Source of the DNA: Marichromatium purpuratum 984
Lineage (GTDB): Bacteria; Pseudomonadota; Gammaproteobacteria; Chromatiales; Chromatiaceae
NCBI RefSeq assembly: GCF_000224005.2
Contig: NZ_CP007031.1
Location: forward strand, 421,501 to 485,500
Direction: 5' to 3'
DNA: 64,000 bases
A model generated the notes under the pieces. The model had not been told where the DNA came from. It saw nothing but the letters and a program-made list of their open reading frames with translations, and ran no database searches. The translations under genes were made by a program, and so were the position numbers. Positions 46,553 through 55,563 of the stretch are shown here, one piece after another; position 1 is the first letter of the stretch; every line of letters starts with the position of its first letter.

Positions 46553-46963
46553 TTACCAGCAGCCACTGACGCCGCCACTGCCGGATGCCCCTTTCTTCCC
46601 TGACTGGTCCAGGCTCAATGTCGCGCACTTGGTGTCATGTGTGCTTTGTGCGCCGATGGGGAGTGCTTCTATGGTGTAGGTGCTGCGGCCGAGATCCTTG
46701 ACGGTGATGGTGTATCTGGCATCGATACCGTCATCGCTGCTGCAGGACAGGTTCGGGGCGGCGCCCGCGTACGACATGTTTTCGGTGTAATAACGCTCCA
46801 TGAACTGGGCGTATTCACCGATACAGGATTTGGCACGCCCACGATAGGTCTTGGTGACCTGGTCGATATAGGAGGGGTAGGCGATCGCTGCCAGTATGCC
46901 GATGATGGCAACGGTGATCATCAGCTCGATCAGCGAGAAACCAGCGCTGTGCTTCTTTCCCAT
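46553..46963 (-). CDS. Type IV pilin-like protein PilE
   Basis: This 136-residue prepilin has a short leader MGKKHSAG and PilD cleavage before FSLIELMITVAIIGILAA, with the conserved E5. The C-terminal domain has cysteines at 47, 74, 113 and 135, and ends GVSGCW. PilE of the minor pilin set in Pseudomonas has this size. The frame is open well upstream, but the start at 46963, 4 bases after the pilY1 stop, is set by the prepilin leader. It is last in the minor pilin operon. Confidence 0.9.
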   Translation of the reverse strand: MGKKHSAGFSLIELMITVAIIGILAAIAYPSYIDQVTKTYRGRAKSCIGEYAQFMERYYTENMSYAGAAPNLSCSSDDGIDARYTITVKDLGRSTYTIEALPIGAQSTHDTKCATLSLDQSGKKGASGSGGVSGCW

Positions 46964-46967
46964 GAGC

Positions 46968-49900
46968 TTAGTACTCCAGGATCTCTCGCCAGGAGGCGCG
47001 GTTGATCGAACTCTCCGGTGCACGGATCTGGATCGTCTCGGTATCGCTGTTGTCGAGAACGACCTGCATGAAGTTGGCGACGAAGGTCGGTTGGTTGGGG
47101 ACGTGCGAGAATCCGATCCCGGATACCGGGGTCGGTTCGCCGCCGACGTCGAGCGTGTCACTCTGGTCGAATTCCCCGTCTCGGTCAATGTCGAAGATCC
47201 CCTCGCTGAGTCTGGCGCCGGTGAAGGGGTCGATCGCCATGACGAAGCCGTTACCCGTGGGTTGGCAACTGTCACTCGAGTCGGGTATGCGGGTGGTGCT
47301 GAACAGGACTGCGCCCTGGAATTGGTTGGGCAGGGTCATGCGCTCGCCCTCGCGACCATTGACCGGTGAGACGAGGTCGATGTACCAGCCGCTCTTGTCC
47401 TTCAGATCGTCGCTCCCTCCCTCGGAGACGACCCTGACGGCCAGCTCGTCGACCAGCCCTTCGGCCAGGATCTGGCGAGCAACGAGGTTGGAGCGGCTGG
47501 AGATGGTCTGACCTTCGTCGACCAGGCCGTACCAGGTTTGCACTTGTGTGTCGGCGATATCGGTCTCGTTGAGATAACGACCGGTGCCGAAGAAGACCCA
47601 GCGTAGATCGCTGTCGGGATCGACGCCGACCAAGGGTGAGGCGGTGATGGGCTGAGCGATGTTCGAGGCATCTGTCGCAGTGAACAGTAATCTGCTCTGT
47701 GGGGTGTTGCTGGAAAGGTTCTCGAACCTCCACAGGTTGCCCTTCAGGTCGCCGGCATAGGCAGTGTCGGTGAAGCCGTCACCGTTCGAGTCCCATGCAT
47801 AGATCGCCGACAAGGCGTTGTCGGTTACCGCCGTCGGCTCCACGCTCACCGCGTTGCCGTCGGCCACGTTGATCACCAACAGCTGGGCTGTGCCGCTCTG
47901 GTTGTCCGGGCCGTTGCCGAGCAGGACGCGCCAGTCGCCGTCGTCGACCTGAGCGACGATCGGCTTGCCGATGTTGCGGCCGAGTCCGGGGATGTCTTGT
48001 TCGTCCCTTTCCCAGAGCAGCGAAATGTTGGTCGGATCGGTGACATCCAGTGCGAATACCCCGGGGCCGCCTCGCCCCAAGGTCCCGATCAGCACGCTCC
48101 TCCAGGCCCCCGAGGTATAGACGTCTGCCACCGTCAGCTCACCATCGACGAAGTAGCGATGGGCATAGTCGGGATTGGCCAGGGACACGAGGCCTTTCGA
48201 GAAGACAGCGTTGGGGATGAATGCGTAGACCTCTTCTCCGGTGGCGGCATCGAATGCATGCAGCATGCCGTCGTTTGCGCCGACGTAGAGTGTTGCTGAA
48301 CGACTCTGCTGGTTGCGACTGAAATTGGCATAGCTGCTGGCGCCGAGGAAGGTTGCGCCGACATAAAAGGACGGGTCGGGTGAGGACACATGGACAGGTG
48401 CTGAGTTGACGATGTCGCCGAGCAGGTGCTGGCGACTCCTCAGGGTTCCGCTCGGCGTTTCGTTCGAGGTGTCTCCACGGAGATAGTCGACGATCGAACT
48501 CGATTGCAGGAGAGCTTGCTGAGAGCTGCTGAGATTATCCCAGGTGAAAGGTTCGGCGGTTTGCGAGTCCGGGCGGTTGAAGAAGATCTTGCGGGCATCC
48601 CAGGCAGGAAGAGCGTCGTTTGCGCTCCACTCCGGTGTTTCGCTGAGGACTCCGGTCTGGGTGTCCATGCTGAAGGCCTCGACATCTCCGTCCCAGGAAC
48701 CGCTGACGAAGCTCGCTTGGTAGCTTCTGGTGTCGGTACTCAGCTCCGATGAGTTGGTCGCCAGTCCGCTCCCGGTTCCCACGGTCTCCTCGACGATGTT
48801 GCTGAATGCCTGGGTCAGGCTTTCGATCATCTTGTCAGCTTCGCTGGCGACATAGAAGTTGTCGGGGCGCTTGTCGCCTGTCGACAGGATGTCGCCTGTC
48901 GTGTGCCACCAGCTGTCGGGGAGTGGTTCGGTCTGCTCGTAGGTTCGGTAGTCGTCCGGTACGGAGAAGCCGCCGTACTTGGTGGCGAGCCAGTACTGAT
49001 TGCGCGCGCGCGACTCCAGTCTTTGCGCCTCGCGGACATCGACCCAGTAGGTCGACACGGTTTGCTTGTCGATAAGGTCTGGACGGATATCGCGGGTATG
49101 GGCGTCATAGGCGAGTCCCACGATGTAGGCCGAGTTCTCGCGTCCGGTGAAGGGGGTATTGATGGTGATGCCTTCGAGGAGCGCGACGCGCTGGGTCGCG
49201 GTCACGACGTCGATGCTACTGTCGCCGCTGACTTCGCTTGGGACCGCCGGTTCGTCGCGGGTCCGGCTGTTGCCCGGCAGGTTCTTGTCCCTGTGGGTGT
49301 TGGCGTCGCCGATGCCGAGGATGACGCTCTTCTGGCAGTAGTGCTGGATGGGGTCCTGCCATGAGGTGATGACGGGGAAGCCATCGGCAAGCTGATATTG
49401 CTGGCTGTAAGAGCCCGAGATGTCCGAGTATCCGGAGACATTTCCCTGATGCTTGAAGTAGCGTAGCGCGGCATAGAAGAGTTCGCTGACCGGGTCGATG
49501 CTCTTGTGGTTCGTGCTGGTCATCTCGCCGAACTTGTTGAGATAGTTGATGACGCCGCTATCCTCGACACCGGCCGCGCCGAGCGTCAAGGTGATATCCG
49601 ATGGGGTTGGGTTTGGGGTCAGGACGCCGGTCGCCAGGTCCCATTCGGGGTTCGGGTTCTCGATGGTGAGTCCGGAGTCATCGATCATGTTCTCTCCGAT
49701 GAAGCGCATTCCGGCTCTGAGTACTCCGCCGTCCCGATATTTGTTCGAGTCGTTCAGGTATCCGAAGACCGCATAGCGAATCCTGCTCGAGTACTCCTGA
49801 AGCAATCCCTCGGGTTTGTAATGACTGCCGTATCGTACACAGTTCGCCTCGAGTGAAACGCTCGGGTCGCAGACCTTGACGCGAACATGTGCCTCGAAGG

Positions 49901-51158
49901 TGCTCGACTGGGAGTCAGAAGATTTCAATGGATAGGGAATGTCGCTGTCCGTGGTCGACACCGACAGGTCGTCGATATAATACGTGTGCCCACCATGGAC
50001 GACGACACGATCGAAGCGGTTGTAGCTGTTGTCGGTGATCCCGCTGATACTGCCGAGCTGCTGATTCCTGTCATCAAAGACCTGGAGTGAAAGCTCGCCA
50101 TCATCGTGTGAGGTGAGAACGAAGCGATACCACTCGTCTTCAGGTCTGTTCCAGCTCTGTCTGGATCCCACCGATGATGCACTGCCACTGTTGCGCTTTT
50201 CGATGCCGAATTGTGTGCTGGTGAATACGATGCCGTAGCCGTCGAAGTCAGAATCGCTGATCGACAGGCGATCGGCATTTCCTCCTCCGCTGTTCGATGG
50301 GCGATAGATCCAGCCGGTGAAGACGAAATTGCGATCGATCGTTTGGGGCATTGTCCTGTAGCCCCCATTGGGATCGTTCGAGCTCGTCTTGCGCAGGCTG
50401 CCGGGTATCGCATCGACAGAGCGCGAGCTGTCTCTTGACACCTCTCCGTTACGATACCTGTTCCACCCGGAAGAGAAATCTGAGTCTGCGAAGACCTGCT
50501 GGCTCGCTTGTGCGTTACCGATCGAACCGAAATCGTTCGGTAGAGTGAAATACATCCTGTTGCCGAGACCGTTGATGCGAATGTTTATCCAATCGGCTGC
50601 GAAGGGGGTTGCGCCAGAGACGAGCGATTCATCGCTTCCGGATTGAGGTGTTCTTCGCTCGGGATAGACATTGGTGCCGCCCTGGCCATCGTGTCTTGCC
50701 TTTTGCAGCCAGGTTTCCCCGACTGTGTCGCGGTATCTGTATCCCCCCGAAAGGGCCGCGCGGAAGGGGTCGATGGTCTGGGTTGCCGCCCAGTTCATGA
50801 AGTTTCCACTCCATTCACCATCTCCAGAGCACCTGTGATCGTTGGTGGTGGATGAAGGGTAGAAATGGCGTTCTTCCTCGGCCGACTCGATGCCTTCGTA
50901 GCGATAGCACTTGTTCGAGTCGAAGTAACCTGCGTAGGCGCGGTCCTCGGTGTACGCGCCGAGGTTGGCGAGGCTGTTGATCGTGGGCCACTCCACGGAG
51001 GGGACCAGCGCGAGGTTGCCGGGTACATTGGTTCCTACGGACAGGGGGGTCTGTGAAACCATGTCTGCGCATGCCAGCTGTGAGATCAAGAGCGTGGCCA
51101 GTGTCAGCTTGATTTTGGTGATCGACCTTCTCGGGCGGTTCTCGAGTTCAGTGTGCAT
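46968..51158 (-). CDS. pilY1: Type IV pilus tip adhesin PilY1 with lectin-like insertion
   Basis: This 1396-residue secreted protein has a signal peptide (about 1-31, cleavage near CA-DMV). The conserved opening (VPSVEWPTINS, DSNKCYRYEG, GEWSGNFMNWAATQTID) is followed at about 224-402 by a segment that looks like a jelly-roll lectin/LamG-type domain (GWIYRPSNSGGG, YGIVFTSTQFGIEKRN, WYRFVLTSHDDGELSLQVFD). That segment separates MYFTLPNDF from VRVKVCDPS, which are normally close. The C-terminal beta-propeller (YVGANDGMLHAFDAATGEEV, RYFVDGELTVADV) holds the PilY1 calcium loop DSNGDGFTD near residue 1120. It drives pilus extension, adhesion and surface sensing. Base composition is lower in GC than flanking genes. 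Confidence 0.93.
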   Translation of the reverse strand: MHTELENRPRRSITKIKLTLATLLISQLACADMVSQTPLSVGTNVPGNLALVPSVEWPTINSLANLGAYTEDRAYAGYFDSNKCYRYEGIESAEEERHFYPSSTTNDHRCSGDGEWSGNFMNWAATQTIDPFRAALSGGYRYRDTVGETWLQKARHDGQGGTNVYPERRTPQSGSDESLVSGATPFAADWINIRINGLGNRMYFTLPNDFGSIGNAQASQQVFADSDFSSGWNRYRNGEVSRDSSRSVDAIPGSLRKTSSNDPNGGYRTMPQTIDRNFVFTGWIYRPSNSGGGNADRLSISDSDFDGYGIVFTSTQFGIEKRNSGSASSVGSRQSWNRPEDEWYRFVLTSHDDGELSLQVFDDRNQQLGSISGITDNSYNRFDRVVVHGGHTYYIDDLSVSTTDSDIPYPLKSSDSQSSTFEAHVRVKVCDPSVSLEANCVRYGSHYKPEGLLQEYSSRIRYAVFGYLNDSNKYRDGGVLRAGMRFIGENMIDDSGLTIENPNPEWDLATGVLTPNPTPSDITLTLGAAGVEDSGVINYLNKFGEMTSTNHKSIDPVSELFYAALRYFKHQGNVSGYSDISGSYSQQYQLADGFPVITSWQDPIQHYCQKSVILGIGDANTHRDKNLPGNSRTRDEPAVPSEVSGDSSIDVVTATQRVALLEGITINTPFTGRENSAYIVGLAYDAHTRDIRPDLIDKQTVSTYWVDVREAQRLESRARNQYWLATKYGGFSVPDDYRTYEQTEPLPDSWWHTTGDILSTGDKRPDNFYVASEADKMIESLTQAFSNIVEETVGTGSGLATNSSELSTDTRSYQASFVSGSWDGDVEAFSMDTQTGVLSETPEWSANDALPAWDARKIFFNRPDSQTAEPFTWDNLSSSQQALLQSSSIVDYLRGDTSNETPSGTLRSRQHLLGDIVNSAPVHVSSPDPSFYVGATFLGASSYANFSRNQQSRSATLYVGANDGMLHAFDAATGEEVYAFIPNAVFSKGLVSLANPDYAHRYFVDGELTVADVYTSGAWRSVLIGTLGRGGPGVFALDVTDPTNISLLWERDEQDIPGLGRNIGKPIVAQVDDGDWRVLLGNGPDNQSGTAQLLVINVADGNAVSVEPTAVTDNALSAIYAWDSNGDGFTDTAYAGDLKGNLWRFENLSSNTPQSRLLFTATDASNIAQPITASPLVGVDPDSDLRWVFFGTGRYLNETDIADTQVQTWYGLVDEGQTISSRSNLVARQILAEGLVDELAVRVVSEGGSDDLKDKSGWYIDLVSPVNGREGERMTLPNQFQGAVLFSTTRIPDSSDSCQPTGNGFVMAIDPFTGARLSEGIFDIDRDGEFDQSDTLDVGGEPTPVSGIGFSHVPNQPTFVANFMQVVLDNSDTETIQIRAPESSINRASWREILEY

Positions 51159-51176
51159 GGAGCTTGCCCCGCGATG

Positions 51177-51761
51177 TCAGAGGTTCCTTTCAAAGATGCC
51201 CGAGAGGACGACGAGTGCACGATCCTGTACCGCGGTCGGGCTGGCGCTCCGCGCGATGACGCGATAGTAAGCGACTTCGCCGCCGCCGCCGCCGCCGCCG
51301 TACTGCATGTTGTTGGCGCTGTTGCTGGAATTGAGCGAGGTTGTACTGGGTGCCTTACCGAGATAGTGGATCTGATATTGCGGTGCACCCGTGACCATGC
51401 CGTCGTTGATCCGGTATTCGGTGTCGACGGTGATCCAGTTGGTGTCGTCGGCCTGGAAGGTTTCTGGTGGAACGGGCTGGCAGCTGTTGGTGCTGGTCGG
51501 CGAGCAGTCGACTCCACCGAGCGCGCTGATCTCCCAGTCCTCGGCGATCGCGCTCTGGGCCGCGCGCAGCGCGGCCTCGCTCATCTGCATGGCGAGCGAG
51601 CGGTCGTAGGTGTTGGCGCTCATCTTCTCCTGGACCCTTGCCTGTTTGATTCCGGAGAGGCCGATCAGGGTGGCGACCATGAGCAGGATCATGGAGATGG
51701 CGAGCGCCGCGCCGCGCTGCGAGGATGGCGTGCCCGAAATCGGCTGCTTGATCGTGTTCAT
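51177..51761 (-). CDS. pilX: Type IV pilus minor pilin PilX
   Basis: This 194-residue protein has a PilX-type N-terminus: basic leader, then GAALAISMILLMVATLIGLSG as the membrane helix, without the Glu5 of other pilins, as is normal for PilX. A glycine run of seven (NMQYGGGGGGGEV) is encoded by a GCC/CCG repeat at about 51279-51300 on the plus strand. It overlaps pilW by 4 bases and pilY1 starts 18 bases later. PilX primes pilus assembly with the other minor pilins and PilY1. Confidence 0.9.
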   Translation of the reverse strand: MNTIKQPISGTPSSQRGAALAISMILLMVATLIGLSGIKQARVQEKMSANTYDRSLAMQMSEAALRAAQSAIAEDWEISALGGVDCSPTSTNSCQPVPPETFQADDTNWITVDTEYRINDGMVTGAPQYQIHYLGKAPSTTSLNSSNSANNMQYGGGGGGGEVAYYRVIARSASPTAVQDRALVVLSGIFERNL

Positions 51762-52759
51762 TGTGCGCGATTTCTCAATGAGACCAGATAGGTTTGTCGT
51801 CCATCCGTTGTGCTTGCGATAGAGATGTTCTGTGCGGTACTGGCGAACGTCAGGGTGATCTCGACCGCGTTGACGTTGCTCCAGTCGGTTATCGTCTCGA
51901 CGAATTGATTACTGCCGGACAGGCGATAGCGCAACTGCATGTCGGTGACGCCGGGGATGATCTCGGTGGCTTCTGCTTCCGGGGTTCCGGAGCTTCCGAC
52001 CTCGAGCATCGCACGATAAAGACCTCGCCCGCCTTCAGTCGCTCGTTCATTGTTGCCGATATACCAGAAGGTGGCGTTGAGCCTGGAGACAGAGGCGTTC
52101 TTTGGAAACTGGTGGTTCTTGGCCGCTGCCGGCTTGCATGCGTGGGGATGGTCAAGGCCCGTGGTGCAGTTGCCGGGGGTCCCGCCCGTATCGCTGTAGC
52201 CGATGATCCCGGATGACTGGTTATAGGTGTTCGCCTGGAAGATGGTCGCGTGGTCGTTGTCGCAAACGATCAGGATCTCGCCGGCTTCGATGTCCGTGGA
52301 TGCCGGATCGATGGTGATTTGGGTGCCGCTGACATCGTGTGTGGAAACGCCAAAGCCGTTGTCGCGGATCGACTGCAGCTGTAATGCATCGGTGCCATTG
52401 ACGCGTCCGCCGTTGCTCGATGAGAAACCGATCGCTGATGCGGCCTCGTCACCCTTATATCCCTGGATCGGACGCCATGTTGCCCACCACTCCGGGGAGG
52501 TGTTGAGTACGCTGGAGATCCGCTCGTTGCCACAGCCGGTACTGCCCGCCTGACGGATGTCCCGGCTCAACAACTCGAAGGCCGTGCGTTGGTTCTCGAT
52601 CGTCTCCGCGAGCGCCTCGATCGTTCGTTGACTCTGACGGTTGGCGATGAGCGCGCTGATCGTGCCGCCGGTGACCACCAGGCCGAGCAGCATGGCGATC
52701 ATGAGTTCGACCAGGGTGAAGCCCTTGCTCGATCGGAGTGAAGTAAGCGGCTCTTTCAC
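51758..52759 (-). CDS. pilW: Type IV pilus minor pilin PilW
   Basis: This 333-residue prepilin has leader MKEPLTSLRSSKG and mature GFTLVELMIAMLLGLVVTGG. The large C-terminal domain contains ERATEGGRGLYR and ends VNAVEITLTF. Size and order between pilV and pilX identify PilW. Its start overlaps the pilV stop and its stop overlaps the pilX start, each by 4 bases, so the operon is translationally coupled. Confidence 0.92.
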   Translation of the reverse strand: MKEPLTSLRSSKGFTLVELMIAMLLGLVVTGGTISALIANRQSQRTIEALAETIENQRTAFELLSRDIRQAGSTGCGNERISSVLNTSPEWWATWRPIQGYKGDEAASAIGFSSSNGGRVNGTDALQLQSIRDNGFGVSTHDVSGTQITIDPASTDIEAGEILIVCDNDHATIFQANTYNQSSGIIGYSDTGGTPGNCTTGLDHPHACKPAAAKNHQFPKNASVSRLNATFWYIGNNERATEGGRGLYRAMLEVGSSGTPEAEATEIIPGVTDMQLRYRLSGSNQFVETITDWSNVNAVEITLTFASTAQNISIASTTDGRQTYLVSLRNRAQ

Positions 52760-53205
52760 AGTAATAACTCGATGGTGAATTGCTGCTGATCGCTGCCGGA
52801 TGTGCCGCGTGAGTCATCCCATTGCACAATGATGGTACAACTGTTGCCGGTGCACGAGACGCTGCCGGTCGCTCCATCCCCGAGGCTTTTGTCTATCCGT
52901 TCGCGCCACTTCGCCAGTGCGACTGCCGGGAAGCTGCTGCCCGTTGGGCTGTCCTGGGACAGAGTGATGTCGAAGTCGCCAGCCTTGGCGCGTTTCGGGA
53001 CCGCGCGCATCGCCTCGGTGATTGAGTAGGCGTGGATGATGGCCGCGTTCCTGTGGAGCGCGCTCTGGTTGTTTTTCAAGGCACGTATCTGTAACCCAGA
53101 GATGCCGAGCAGTCCGATCGAGAGGATGACGACGGCGACGAGCACCTCGATCAGGGTTGCTCCGGATGAAGACTCTTTTTGTTTGTGTGGCAGTGTGTGC
53201 TCCAT
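52756..53205 (-). CDS. pilV: Type IV pilus minor pilin PilV
   Basis: This 149-residue prepilin has the characteristic SGATLIEVLVAVVILSIGLLG start, in which the PilV/GspI-type cleavage site is followed by Glu5. Two cysteines in SCTGNSC near the C-terminus may form a loop. It lies between fimT/fimU-like and pilW and overlaps pilW by 4 bases. Confidence 0.9.
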   Translation of the reverse strand: MEHTLPHKQKESSSGATLIEVLVAVVILSIGLLGISGLQIRALKNNQSALHRNAAIIHAYSITEAMRAVPKRAKAGDFDITLSQDSPTGSSFPAVALAKWRERIDKSLGDGATGSVSCTGNSCTIIVQWDDSRGTSGSDQQQFTIELLL

Positions 53206-53216
53206 GATCCTGTGAC

Positions 53217-53786
53217 TCAGCAGCTGCTGTTATCGGAAGCGTCGCAACTCCTTATCCTTCCGGTAAAGTTGATCTCTATCTTTCTGGCTTTTCCTTGTAG
53301 TTTTATGAGGAAGGATTCTTCAGTTGAGCCGCCGCTGCCCTGGGAAAAACCGGAGGGCAGATAGCTGATGAAGTCCTTGAAGGAGTTCCCCGTGGTGATG
53401 GTGACGGCTGGGATGTTTTGTTCGTGTACGGAGATGATCTGATCGTTGCCGTCGATCTGACCTCTCGTGCCCCGGTCGGAGAAGATGATCCAGCCGTTTT
53501 CCCAGCCGGAGTCATCGGTGGCGCAAGCGGGTGAGTTGCTCGATGTGGTGGTCGATTTGCAAACGGTGACACGTGTGCCGCGCTTGATTGCCTCGGACCG
53601 CGCGACATGGAGCGCCTCCAGGAGGTCGTTGTTGATCACTGCGATACGGTTGGTGGCAACGATCTCGCGGAAGCTGGGTATCGCGACGCTGAGGATGATG
53701 GTGAGAATGCTGACGGTCACGATCAGCTCCAGCAAGGTGACGCCTTGTTGGCGGCTGCTGTCTCGAAATGGCTGAAATACTTTCAT
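53217..53786 (-). CDS. GspH/FimT-family minor pilin (FimT/FimU-like)
   Basis: This 189-residue prepilin has leader ending RQQG and mature VTLLELIVTVSILTIILSVAIPSF. The GspH/FimT pattern NNDLLEALHVARSEAIKRGTRVTVC is clear, as is the end SCDASDNSSC. It is first in the minus-strand pilin operon, so the promoter should be in the gap to fbp. FimU and FimT are hard to separate here; FimU is the usual name in this position. Confidence 0.9.
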   Translation of the reverse strand: MKVFQPFRDSSRQQGVTLLELIVTVSILTIILSVAIPSFREIVATNRIAVINNDLLEALHVARSEAIKRGTRVTVCKSTTTSSNSPACATDDSGWENGWIIFSDRGTRGQIDGNDQIISVHEQNIPAVTITTGNSFKDFISYLPSGFSQGSGGSTEESFLIKLQGKARKIEINFTGRIRSCDASDNSSC

Positions 53787-53909
53787 AAGCCCTGGGCTGA
53801 CCGCTGTCGGTTCGATCGTTGGCGACGGATCACGGCACTAGTCTAGTGCAAGGGCCGTGGTGCCGACCGGGCATGCTCCACAGTTGAAGCCTAAACCACA
53901 GCAAGGGTA

Positions 53910-53942
53910 GGGGTTCTGGGGGTACGGTGAACCCCTTATACT
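53910..53942 (+). promoter_or_regulatory. Putative fbp promoter with inverted-repeat operator
   Basis: GGGGTTC (53910-53916) and GAACCCC (53929-53935) form a perfect 7-bp inverted repeat with a 12-base spacer, ending one base before TATACT (53937-53942), a 5-of-6 match to the -10 box. The repeat covers the expected -35 region, where no good -35 box is seen, as in activator-dependent promoters. A CbbR-type (T-N11-A) or other dimeric regulator could bind, but this is speculative. Confidence 0.45.
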
Positions 53943-53989
53943 GACCGTCCATTCGATAACACTTATGTACGCGGAGACGAGGACGAGTC

Positions 53990-55006
53990 ATGCATAACAA
54001 CCGCACTACCATCACCCAGTACATCATCGAGGAGCAGCGTCACGTCGCCGGGGCCACGGGCGATTTCAGCGGGCTGCTCAACGACGTGGTCACCGCCTGC
54101 AAGGTGATCAGCAACATGGTCAACCACGGCGCCCTGGTCGGGGTGCTGGGCAGCGCCGGGCAGGAGAACGTGCAGGGCGAGACGCAGAAGAAGCTCGACG
54201 TGCTCTCCAACGACGTCTTCCTCAAGTCGAACGAGTGGGCCGGACATCTCGCGGCGATGGCCTCGGAGGAGATGGAGGCGATCTACCCGATCCCGGCGCG
54301 CTATCCGCGTGGCAAGTACCTGCTGACCTTCGACCCGCTCGACGGCTCCTCGAACATCGACGTCAACGTCTCGGTCGGCACCATCTTCTCGATCCTGCGC
54401 CGTCCGGATGATGCCGCCGAACCGACCGAGCAGGACTTCCTCCAGCCCGGCACCGAGCAGGTCGCCGCTGGTTACGCGCTCTACGGTCCGTCGACGATGA
54501 TGGTGCTGACCACTGGCAACGGCGTCAACGGCTTCACCCTCGACCAGAACATCGGCGAGTTCATCCTCACCCACCCGGGAATGACGATCCCCGCCGAGAC
54601 CCGCGAGTTCGCCATCAACGCCTCCAACATGCGCTTCTGGGAGCCGCCGGTGCGGCGCTATGTCGACGAGTGCCTGGCCGGGCGCGAGGGCGAGCGCGGC
54701 GAGGACTTCAACATGCGCTGGATCGCCTCGATGGTCGCCGAGGTGCACCGCATCCTCACCCGTGGCGGGGTGTTCATGTACCCGATGGACGAGAAGATCC
54801 GCGCCAAGGGGCAGGGCGGCAAGCTGCGTCTGCTCTACGAGGCCAACCCGATGTCGTTCATCGTCGAGCAGGCCGGCGGCGCGGCGATCACCGGGCGCGA
54901 GCGGATCATGTCGCTACAGCCCGAGGCGCTGCACCAGCGCGTGCCGGTGATCCTCGGCTCGCGCAACGAGATCGAGCGCATCCAGGGCTACCATCGCGAG
55001 AGCTGA
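53990..55006 (+). CDS. fbp: Fructose-1,6-bisphosphatase class I
   Basis: This 338-residue enzyme hydrolyses fructose-1,6-bisphosphate in gluconeogenesis and the Calvin cycle. Metal and substrate motifs are seen: [27 protein letters not shown] and, near the C-terminus, [21 protein letters not shown]. In an autotroph it serves CO2 fixation, although no other Calvin genes are here. The start at 53990 is followed by [16 protein letters not shown]. The operon is probably single-gene, as a strong hairpin follows 20 bases after the stop. Confidence 0.97.
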   Translation: MHNNRTTITQYIIEEQRHVAGATGDFSGLLNDVVTACKVISNMVNHGALVGVLGSAGQENVQGETQKKLDVLSNDVFLKSNEWAGHLAAMASEEMEAIYPIPARYPRGKYLLTFDPLDGSSNIDVNVSVGTIFSILRRPDDAAEPTEQDFLQPGTEQVAAGYALYGPSTMMVLTTGNGVNGFTLDQNIGEFILTHPGMTIPAETREFAINASNMRFWEPPVRRYVDECLAGREGERGEDFNMRWIASMVAEVHRILTRGGVFMYPMDEKIRAKGQGGKLRLLYEANPMSFIVEQAGGAAITGRERIMSLQPEALHQRVPVILGSRNEIERIQGYHRES

Positions 55007-55027
55007 TCGCTGATCGCTGATCGCTGA
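55003..55027. repeat. Three heptamers (CTGATCG) after fbp
   Basis: CTGATCG occurs three times in tandem from 55003, overlapping the fbp stop codon TGA, and then CTGACGA leads into the terminator stem. The unit belongs to the same heptamer family as the larger arrays. Confidence 0.8.
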
Positions 55028-55063
55028 CGACGGCCCTCGCCCGACCGGGCGGGGGCCGTCGTC
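55026..55063. terminator. Bidirectional hairpin between fbp and DsrE-like gene
   Basis: GACGACGGCCC (55026-55036) and GGGCCGTCGTC (55053-55063) form a perfect 11-bp stem, with an inner GCCCG/CGGGC pair enlarging it. Only two bases separate it from the convergent gene's stop. No long T run is present on either strand, but the position between convergent genes fits a shared terminator. Confidence 0.75.
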
Positions 55064-55065
55064 GT

Positions 55066-55485
55066 TCAGGGCCGCAGATAGACGTAGCCGCGCGACTGCA
55101 GCTCGGCGATCCGGGTCACCCCGCCCTGTTCGACGATGCTGAAGCCGGGCACCAGGTCCTCCAGCGCATAGCCGTAGCCCTTGACGGTGTTGCCGCAGAT
55201 CTCCAGGGCGACGCCCTGCGCGCGCAGCCTCTCGGTGGCGTTGCGGATGCGGTCGGTGGTCTCGATCTGGTCGAGCGCGCGGATCGCCGGGCCGTGGGCG
55301 ACCAGCACCACGTTGAGCCGCTCGGGCCCGCCAGCGCCGTCGATGTGGTTCTGGATATTGTTGAGCACGAAGGCGACCTTGGCGGTCTCGGAGACGTGAT
55401 AGACGACGTCGAGCGGCGGTTGCTCGGCGAGTGCGGCGGGGGCGATGAGCGCAGACAGCAGCGCGAGGGTGGCGCGGGCGTGCAT
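55066..55485 (-). CDS. Periplasmic DsrE/DsrF-like family protein
   Basis: The ATG at 55485 (GGGAGGAG upstream) gives 139 residues with a signal peptide (MHARATLALLSALIAPAALA). The mature part is a DsrE-like fold: VVYHVSETAKVAFVLNNIQNH, LNVVLVAHGPAIRAL and a conserved single cysteine in ALEICGNTVKGYG. Cytoplasmic DsrE proteins act in sulfur transfer; exported relatives like this are common in sulfur bacteria but have no firm function. The conserved Cys could carry sulfur. Confidence 0.85.
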   Translation of the reverse strand: MHARATLALLSALIAPAALAEQPPLDVVYHVSETAKVAFVLNNIQNHIDGAGGPERLNVVLVAHGPAIRALDQIETTDRIRNATERLRAQGVALEICGNTVKGYGYALEDLVPGFSIVEQGGVTRIAELQSRGYVYLRP

Positions 55486-55563
55486 GGTTGGCTCCTCCCG
55501 GTGCGGGGCGTGGTGTCGGCTGAGCACCGGGAGGGGCGGACCTCAGGGGTCCGCCGGCAGGGG

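Noticed and set aside
51279-51300. Phase-variation by the GCC/CCG run in pilX
   Set aside because: Changes by 3 bases keep the frame, so only the glycine linker length would change; there is no sign of on/off switching.
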